A stretch of 64,000 bases of DNA from Rhizomicrobium sp. Its GTDB lineage: Bacteria > Pseudomonadota > Alphaproteobacteria > Micropepsales > Micropepsaceae. The DNA lies in contig JBBCHM010000002.1 of the NCBI GenBank assembly GCA_037200045.1, positions 62,001 to 126,000 of the forward strand, written 5' to 3'. Positions 58,525 to 64,000 of this stretch are shown in pieces (the first letter of the stretch is position 1; the number at the start of each line of letters is the position of its first letter). The notes beneath the pieces are model-generated. The model was not told where the DNA came from. It was given only the letters and a program-made list of their open reading frames with translations, and ran no database searches. Both the position numbers and the translations under genes were made by a program.

Positions 58525-59379
58525 CTACACCGGCGAAAACTCGTGGCGCCAGCGCCGCGTCTCGGGATAGTAGTCGAGCAGGCGCGCGATGCGGTCCAAC
58601 TGGCCGGCCGAAAATCGCGCGGCGCCGCGGCCCTCCTCGCCCTTGTTGAACCGGTTCTCGAAGCGGGTGTGCCAAGTGGCGGCGACCGCCAGTTCGCACA
58701 TCTCCTCGCCGCGCGAGAGGCCGGAATGGTCCAGCAGGGCCTGGAGCACGCCGACCGGATCGCGGCGCAGATCGCCATAGCGCAGGACCAGCACCCGCTC
58801 CGGCGCCTCGGCGGCATAGGCCAGCCAGGTCGCGTAATAGCTCGCATACCAGGGCATGACGGTGTCGATGAGGAAATCGGCCTTCGCCCCTTCGTCCATC
58901 GCGGCGAAGCCCGGCGGGATGGCGATGTTGAGCCAAAGATTCGAGCTCGCCGGCTCGGCGTCGAGCATGTCGAGATAGGACACCAGCATGTCGGGCACGC
59001 TGCGCAGCATGATCGCGGGCTTGAGGTCGAGCGCCTCGATGAAATGGCGGTTGGCCTGCAGCGCCTGCATATGCACATGCGTCACGAGCGGGTCGGGCGG
59101 AAACCCGCCGGCGAGATAGCGGATGAACACCGGCAGATAGGGCGTGGCGTCGCGCCCGCCTTGGGCGTGCACCACGCGCGTCAACTGTCCGTTCACCGCG
59201 TGGATCGCCGCGGTGCGCAGGAAGGTGCCGCCGCATTTGGGCGGAAAGGCGAGCAGGATGGACGGGCGGCGGCGGCCCAGCGCGCGCAGATAGGCGGTGT
59301 GATCGGGGTCGAAGGCGCCGTCGCTGGCCGGCAGCGTGAACAGCGCCGACATCGCATCGGCATCGAGCTCGAACGACAT
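58525..59379 (-). CDS. sulfotransferase-like protein
   Basis: 284 residues from ATG 59379. SILLAFPPKCGGTFLRTAAIHA resembles the PAPS 5'-phosphosulfate loop (PKxGGTxL). LKPAIMLRSVPDMLVSYLDML is the R-x-P-D-x3-S 3'-phosphate-binding block, and ERVLVLRYGDLRRDP is the VLRYEDL-like motif. No signal peptide. Most likely a cytoplasmic sulfotransferase of a sugar or small molecule. It converges on the TA-like pair 6 nt away. The link to the glycan island is speculative. Confidence 0.75.
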   Translation of the reverse strand: MSFELDADAMSALFTLPASDGAFDPDHTAYLRALGRRRPSILLAFPPKCGGTFLRTAAIHAVNGQLTRVVHAQGGRDATPYLPVFIRYLAGGFPPDPLVTHVHMQALQANRHFIEALDLKPAIMLRSVPDMLVSYLDMLDAEPASSNLWLNIAIPPGFAAMDEGAKADFLIDTVMPWYASYYATWLAYAAEAPERVLVLRYGDLRRDPVGVLQALLDHSGLSRGEEMCELAVAATWHTRFENRFNKGEEGRGAARFSAGQLDRIARLLDYYPETRRWRHEFSPV

Positions 59380-59527
59380 GCGGCGCGTCCGCGAATCCCA
59401 CGCCAACCGGTATCGGCGCGGACGCCGTGCCGGCGCCAGTTACGCGCGCGCAATCTGTCGCGGACTGTCCCGGCGGCCGCGCCGAAGACAACTTGCCTGA
59501 GCGGATGTCCGGCTTGTAATCGACGGT

Positions 59528-60937
59528 CTACGCGGCGCGGTCGTGCCCGCTCTGCGCATGATGGCCGTGCCCGTGATCGCCGTGACCATGGCCGTGGTCG
59601 TCATGGCCGTGTCCGTCGTCGCCATGGGTGTCGTGGCCGCCGCCATGGCCGGGATCGTCATGGCCGCCGGCATGAGCGTCGCCATGGCCGTGTCCGTGAT
59701 CGTCGTGAGCGCCATGCCCATGGTCTTCGTGACCGCCATGGCCGTGGTCGTCATGTCCGCCATGGCCGTGTTCTTCGTGCTCGCCATGGCCCTGGTTGTC
59801 GTCGTCGTCGGCGGCGGCCGTCTCCTCATGGCCGCCGTGACCATGGTCTTCATGGCCGCCATGTCCGTGGTCTTCGTGCCCCCCATGCCCGTGGTCGTCG
59901 TGATCGCCATGGCCATGGTTCTCGTGACCGCCGTGACCGTGGTCTTCCTGGCCGCCATGGCCGTGATCGCCATGCTCGGCCGGCTCTTCGTGGTGGTCCT
60001 CCACAGGTGCCAGGAGCGGCGCGACCAGAGCCGCGTCGTCTTCCAGCTCGGGATCCTCATGGCCGGTGACGGCGCGATAGGCGGTCGCGGACGCGCCGGC
60101 CAGCAGCGCCGCGTTGATCGCCGCGAACACCCCTGCCAGCAGCGCCAGCTTGGGCGCGTGCGCCGCCAGGAAGCCGTGCAGCGGCGGGTTGCCGGGGTGA
60201 GCATTGTGGAAGGCCTGGACCAGCGCCGACAAATCCGCCGGGCCGATCACGAAATAGAACACCGCGCCGAACGCGATCGCCGCCGGCAGGAAGGTGCCGA
60301 TGAGGACGAAGAGAATGCGCAACGTGCTGCCACGCGTCAGCGTCCAGGCGCGCGACAGCCGCGTGCGGTGCTCGGTCGAGGCGATCGGCGGCAGCAGGAA
60401 CACCAGCCGGATCATCGACAGCGCGAACCAGATCGCGACGATGACGACGAACACCAAGGCGGCGATCTCGGCAACCGGCTTGCCGCCCACTACCGTCGCC
60501 GGCAGAAGCCCCGCGCCGTATTTCCTTGCCAGGAACATGGCGCCGAAGCTGACGGCCAGCACGACGGCGTAGAGGACGATGAAGACGATGTAGTAGCGCA
60601 GATAACCGAAGAACAGCCGAAGCTCGCGCGGGCCGATCACGAAATGCGCCAGCGTCAGATCCTTGCGCACGCCCAGGGCCTCCTGCGTCAGCGAAATGCC
60701 GAGCACCGAGCGGATGGCGAGAAAGAACACGAGACTGACAACCATCGAGATCGCGATGGCCGCCAGGGCCGCGGGACCGGAGGCGGACGCCGGCCCGGGA
60801 ACCGCGCTCAGGAAGACGAAATAGCCCAGCCCATACAGCAGCGCCGGCACCCATGCCGTGCCGATGATCTGGAAGAAGCGGCCAAACAGAAACGCGTAAG
60901 CGTGCGCGATGCTGGCGCCAACCGGAACCTTGCTCAT
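59528..60937 (-). CDS. multi-TM membrane protein with a long His-rich C-terminal tail (GPDPase_memb/DUF7847-like)
   Basis: 469 residues from ATG 60937 (GTG 60949 is possible). The first ~310 residues contain about six hydrophobic segments and the paralogue motif LSRAWTLTRGSTLRI. From about residue 315 on, the chain is a repetitive HGGHEDHGHGGHE-type tail rich in His, Gly, Asp and Glu. It is one of three paralogous genes in a row, with GLxRSWxLTxGNFWRI in the other two. The N-terminal family has no assigned activity; the tail could bind Zn, Ni, Cu or Co on the membrane face. The tail DNA is an imperfect tandem repeat. Confidence 0.78.
   Translation of the reverse strand: MSKVPVGASIAHAYAFLFGRFFQIIGTAWVPALLYGLGYFVFLSAVPGPASASGPAALAAIAISMVVSLVFFLAIRSVLGISLTQEALGVRKDLTLAHFVIGPRELRLFFGYLRYYIVFIVLYAVVLAVSFGAMFLARKYGAGLLPATVVGGKPVAEIAALVFVVIVAIWFALSMIRLVFLLPPIASTEHRTRLSRAWTLTRGSTLRILFVLIGTFLPAAIAFGAVFYFVIGPADLSALVQAFHNAHPGNPPLHGFLAAHAPKLALLAGVFAAINAALLAGASATAYRAVTGHEDPELEDDAALVAPLLAPVEDHHEEPAEHGDHGHGGQEDHGHGGHENHGHGDHDDHGHGGHEDHGHGGHEDHGHGGHEETAAADDDDNQGHGEHEEHGHGGHDDHGHGGHEDHGHGAHDDHGHGHGDAHAGGHDDPGHGGGHDTHGDDGHGHDDHGHGHGDHGHGHHAQSGHDRAA
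59540..59990 (-). repeat. imperfect tandem repeat encoding the His-rich tail
   Basis: About 450 bp of degenerate short units (variants of CATGGCCGTGGTCGTCATGGC on the plus strand, given here as a sample) code for repeated HGHGGHEDHG. Repeat number is likely variable. The opposite strand gives a false Val/Ala/Met-rich open frame. Confidence 0.85.
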
Positions 60938-61395
60938 CCAAACCCCCACACCCGGGCCCTGAGGCCGGTTTGATTCATCCTATATTGGCTCCGTGAAGTC
61001 GATACGACAGCCGCAAACGTCGAGACGAAGATCATGCAACAGCCGGTTGTGGGTCCGCTTCGCGACATCGGCAGCGCTAGCGCGAACAACGCCGGCGAGA
61101 CGTAGAATATCCATTCGGGAGCAACGCCGGGCGCGCCAACACAGTAACCATACAAATCCATCCAAATCGGCGGTCTGGCGGGGCCGGCGGCGCTCGCCAT
61201 GGCGCCCCAGGGCAGGCGCCGCGCGTTTGCAGGCACGGCGCGGGATATCTACCTCTGGATGCCGGGCTCGGCCGCAGCCCAGCCGGAGATTGCCGGCGTG
61301 TGGGCGGCGAAGATCATCCAGCCCTGCGTCATCGCGCCATAGGCGATGCTTACCCGGAGCACCCGGATCGTCTCCGCCACGATGGGACTCGGCGG
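60938..61395. other. 458-bp region with a possible degraded membrane-protein gene
   Basis: Between two paralogous membrane genes. On the minus strand one frame runs from GTG 61380 as VAETIRVLRVSIAYGAMTQG, meets a TAG at 61252-61250 after GIQR, and continues in the same frame through MDLYGYCVGAPGVAPEWIFY and ALFALALPMSR into the start of the next gene. The single stop and hydrophobic look suggest a decayed or misread small membrane gene, but no family is recognised. Otherwise no gene is supported. Confidence 0.35.
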
Positions 61396-62274
61396 CTAAA
61401 CCGGCTTGCCCGACAAGGCGCGATACGCGAAGGCGGCCGGCGCGAACAGAAGCCCATAGCTGATCGGCGACAGGACCAGGCCCACGCCCAGCAGCAAAGG
61501 CATCCTGGCCGAGGTCATCCGCGACTGCTCGGCGGCGTATTTCGCCAGATGCGCCTGGTCGCGGAACATCGCGATGATGCTGGCGATGTAGTCCGGACCC
61601 AGTATCGCCAGATTGATCGCGAAGACGACGAGCATCGCCGGCAGCGCGGTCGCCGCGCCGACCGCCACGATGCGCCAGAAATTTCCCTTCGTCAGTTCCC
61701 AGCTGCGCGACAATCCGAATCCGCCGCCGCCGATCGAGGCCGGCACGAACAGGAAGCTGAGCCGCACCACGGCATAGAAGATCGCGCCCAGCCCGGCCAG
61801 CGCCGCGAGCGACCCGCCGGCCGCGCCGATGATCTCGCCGGCCGCCTTGGACGGCGCCAGCAACGCCGCCGCGCCGCCGACAACGACGATCGCCAGCGCC
61901 AATCCCATCGCGAAGATGAAGAACAGCAGATAGAGCCCGGCGATCCCGCCGAACACGTGCAGCTCCGCGGTGCCGAGCGAGACATGGGCGATGGCCGGTC
62001 CCTGGCGCAGGCCCAGCGCCTGCCGCGTGATCGCCACCGCGACCATGGCGACGAGCAGCACCGCGACGATGCCGTAGAGCGCGAAATAGCCGAAACCGGG
62101 CGGCAGCGCCGCGCCGGCGGCCGGGTCGGCGTCGCCCAGCACGCGCTCGACCAGGAACGCGCCGACGGCGTTGATCACCAGGGGGATCCAGGTCAGCCCG
62201 ATCACGGTACCGATTTCGCCGAAGGTGAACGCATAGGCAAAACGGATGGTCTCGCCGACCGGAATCTTGTTCAT
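61396..62274 (-). CDS. multi-TM membrane protein (GPDPase_memb/DUF7847-like paralogue)
   Basis: 292 residues from ATG 62274. About six TM segments, the motif FGLSRSWELTKGNFWRIVAV near the centre-right, and an N-terminal MNKIPVGETIRFAYAFTFGE that matches the other two paralogues (SKVPVGASIAHAYAFLFGR and MKIPFERTIAGAYRFAFTN). It overlaps the next paralogue by 4 nt (ATGA). Function unknown; the family resembles membrane parts of glycerophosphodiester phosphodiesterases. No His-rich tail. Confidence 0.78.
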   Translation of the reverse strand: MNKIPVGETIRFAYAFTFGEIGTVIGLTWIPLVINAVGAFLVERVLGDADPAAGAALPPGFGYFALYGIVAVLLVAMVAVAITRQALGLRQGPAIAHVSLGTAELHVFGGIAGLYLLFFIFAMGLALAIVVVGGAAALLAPSKAAGEIIGAAGGSLAALAGLGAIFYAVVRLSFLFVPASIGGGGFGLSRSWELTKGNFWRIVAVGAATALPAMLVVFAINLAILGPDYIASIIAMFRDQAHLAKYAAEQSRMTSARMPLLLGVGLVLSPISYGLLFAPAAFAYRALSGKPV

Positions 62275-63194
62275 GCCACCGCTTTCGTGTCCGCCGAGCC
62301 TTCGCCGGCCACCGCCTTGTAGGCGTTCGCTACCGCCCCGGTCGTAAGTCCCGACAGCAGGGCAAGATATAGAATCTGCAATATGGCGTAATAGGGTCCG
62401 ACGCGGCGCGCAACGTCGAACAGGTCGGCGACGAACTTCTGGCCCTGCGCGTCCGTCATCGGCCCAGGTTGCAAGCCCAGTCCCGGCCCCATCGTGATCT
62501 GCAACATGGTCGAGGAGATCGTCGATGCCGCCAACTGGACCGGCAGGCTCACGATGAGCGTGATGCCGAGGATACGCCAGAAATTGCCGCGGCCCAGATG
62601 CCAGGATCGCCGCAAGCCGATGTGGTCCTCCGCGACGACGACGGCCGGAATGAAGAAGGACAGCCTCAGGACCGTGTAGAAATATCCAAGGACCGCGATG
62701 AACGCCAGCACGCCCACCACGACGGGCATCGCCTTGGCGGCGACCTGGCCCAGCACCACGCCGACCGCGCCGATCCCCAGCGTCACCAGAACGATGCCGC
62801 CCCAGACGAGCAGCACCATCAGGACGTAAGACCCGATCAGCTGCCAGACCTGACGGCCGAGCGAGAAGAAAACGAACACCGGGCCGGGATGCTGGCCGAG
62901 CGCCTTGCGCATCAATCCGACGGTCACCATCGCCTGCGCGACGAGAAGCGCCAGCAGGACCAGCACGACGGCGCCCACGAGCGGCACGATGTTGGTCACC
63001 AGCTTCGCCGTGTCGATGGTCTTGCGGTCCTCGAGCCACAGCCCATGGGCGGTCGGATACAGAAGGATCGCCAAGCCGACGCCGAGCGCGGCCACGAGAA
63101 GATAGGGAAACCAGCCGATGCCGATGACGGACAGGATATTGGTGAAGGCGAAGCGATAGGCGCCGGCGATCGTGCGCTCGAATGGAATCTTCAT
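62271..63194 (-). CDS. multi-TM membrane protein (GPDPase_memb/DUF7847-like paralogue)
   Basis: 307 residues from ATG 63194 (GTG 63206 possible). Opening MKIPFERTIAGAYRFAFTNI, about six TM segments, and IGLRRSWHLGRGNFWRILGI matches the paralogue motif. It lies upstream of, and is translationally coupled to, the second paralogue. The three genes look like one small family expansion whose members may associate in the inner membrane. The 146-bp gap to the divergent amidase holds the likely promoters. Confidence 0.78.
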   Translation of the reverse strand: MKIPFERTIAGAYRFAFTNILSVIGIGWFPYLLVAALGVGLAILLYPTAHGLWLEDRKTIDTAKLVTNIVPLVGAVVLVLLALLVAQAMVTVGLMRKALGQHPGPVFVFFSLGRQVWQLIGSYVLMVLLVWGGIVLVTLGIGAVGVVLGQVAAKAMPVVVGVLAFIAVLGYFYTVLRLSFFIPAVVVAEDHIGLRRSWHLGRGNFWRILGITLIVSLPVQLAASTISSTMLQITMGPGLGLQPGPMTDAQGQKFVADLFDVARRVGPYYAILQILYLALLSGLTTGAVANAYKAVAGEGSADTKAVA

Positions 63195-63340
63195 GGCTTG
63201 CCCCACCGCTGCGCAGCCATACTAAAGCCCGCCCCCCGTCGCGGCAATTGACGTAAAGGCATGTTGCAATGCCGCGAAGCAGGCCGTGACATATTCGAGA
63301 CGCCTCGGATAAGTTCGCTCGGCGACAGCAAGGACCGAAT

Positions 63341-64000
63341 ATGCGTTTCACCGAGTATGCGTCCCACGACGCCCTGGGTCTTGCCGCGCTCGTCAAGGCG
63401 AAGAAGATCAAACCGTCCGAAGTGCTGGACGCCGCCATCGCGCGGGCCGAGCACCTGAACCCGGCGCTCAACGCCATCGTCTTCGCCGATTATGACGGCG
63501 CCCGCGCGGCCGCCCGGGGCAAGCTCGCCAGGGGCGCCTTTAGCGGCGTGCCGATGCTGCTCAAGGACATGCGCGCCACCGTCGTCGGCTGGCCGACGCG
63601 GTCCGGCTCGCGCTATGTGCCGCCCGCGCCGGCTGCGGTCGAATCCACGATTGTGACGCGCTTCAAGGCGGCCGGCCTTATCCCGATGGGAAAGACCAAT
63701 GTCCCCGAATTCGGCATCCTGCCGACGACCGAGTCCAAGCTTTACGGCCCGGCCCACAATCCGTGGAACCTGGCGCATTCGACCGGCGGTTCGTCGGGCG
63801 GCTCGGCAGCCGCGGTCGCCGCGGGCATCGTGCCGATCGCGCACGCCACCGACGGCGGCGGCTCCATCCGCATTCCGGCGTCCGCCTGCGGCCTGGTCGG
63901 CCTCAAGGCGACGCGCGGCCGCGTCAGCCAGGGACCGGACGCCGGCGACGCGACCAGCGGCCTTTCCATCGACGGCGTCGTCACCAAGAGCGTCCGCGAC
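63341..64000 (+). CDS. amidase (amidase signature family), truncated by the right edge
   Basis: About 220 residues are present from ATG 63341, which has AAGGA about 7 nt upstream. GVPMLLKDMRATVVG carries the catalytic Lys, HSTGGSSGGSAAAVAAGI carries the cis-Ser and nucleophile Ser, and GGSIRIPASACGLVGLK follows, as in GatA/AtzF/6-aminohexanoate amidases. The C-terminal half is outside the window. It probably hydrolyses a small amide; the GatA role is unlikely without gatB/gatC. Confidence 0.85.
   Translation, partial: MRFTEYASHDALGLAALVKAKKIKPSEVLDAAIARAEHLNPALNAIVFADYDGARAAARGKLARGAFSGVPMLLKDMRATVVGWPTRSGSRYVPPAPAAVESTIVTRFKAAGLIPMGKTNVPEFGILPTTESKLYGPAHNPWNLAHSTGGSSGGSAAAVAAGIVPIAHATDGGGSIRIPASACGLVGLKATRGRVSQGPDAGDATSGLSIDGVVTKSVRD

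Noticed and set aside
59543..60973. 476-codon Val/Ala/Met-rich plus-strand frame
   Set aside because: It is the complement of the His-rich repeat and the membrane gene; it looks hydrophobic only by base composition.

Overview
The window reads as one chromosomal segment of a GC-rich alphaproteobacterium. The right half carries the housekeeping neighbours gyrA, coaD, a cyclophilin, tgt, queA, ssb and uvrA. Two copies of GTTC-N7-GTTC, the alphaproteobacterial LexA box, lie between ssb and uvrA. I cannot place the genus from this sequence alone. No tRNA, rRNA, CRISPR array, transposase or integrase was seen.

About 1-40.5 kb is a surface-polysaccharide island. Its leftmost part and the 17.8-20 kb stretch are visibly more AT-rich than the rest. 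A minus-strand, tightly overlapping gene train from 17.8 kb down to about 2.8 kb encodes three extended SDR epimerases or dehydratases, an HldE-like protein with its two domains in reversed order, a GmhA-like isomerase, a split transketolase, a zinc alcohol dehydrogenase, a HAD phosphatase, an APH-type kinase, an RmlD-like reductase, a TylC3-type C-methyltransferase, three further methyltransferases and a GT2 glycosyltransferase. A flippase and a GT4 gene (cut by the left edge) continue on the same strand beyond an oppositely oriented TylF-type methyltransferase. Together they look like a pathway for an unusual methylated or branched higher-carbon sugar and its transfer. At 18.9-28 kb lie more glycosyltransferases, an FkbM methyltransferase, UDP-xylose synthase, a GmhB-like phosphatase, a Wzy-like polymerase and a Wzz-like protein whose gene holds a 12-nt G tract. 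At 28-37 kb lie two DUF115-like genes, two glycosyltransferases, a CMP-sugar synthetase, an ABC exporter, a 2-hydroxyacid dehydrogenase, an HpaI-type aldolase and an SDR, which may be a separate ulosonic-acid-type module. A WbaP-like initiating transferase and a DegT aminotransferase close the island.

From 40.7 kb to the right end the content is ordinary: cyclophilin, coaD, gyrA, an NTP_transf_5-like protein, tgt, queA, an ABC exporter, a DUF192 protein, an acyltransferase, a lipoprotein protease, ssb, a BBE-type FAD oxidoreductase, uvrA, a DUF4258 toxin-antitoxin-like pair, a sulfotransferase-like gene, three paralogous membrane proteins (one with a long His-rich tail) and the start of an amidase. 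Between 43.2 and 47.3 kb, four genes, including the essential gyrA, contain seven single-base indels in total. These are most simply read as sequencing or assembly errors, so gene models there should be treated as frameshift-corrected.
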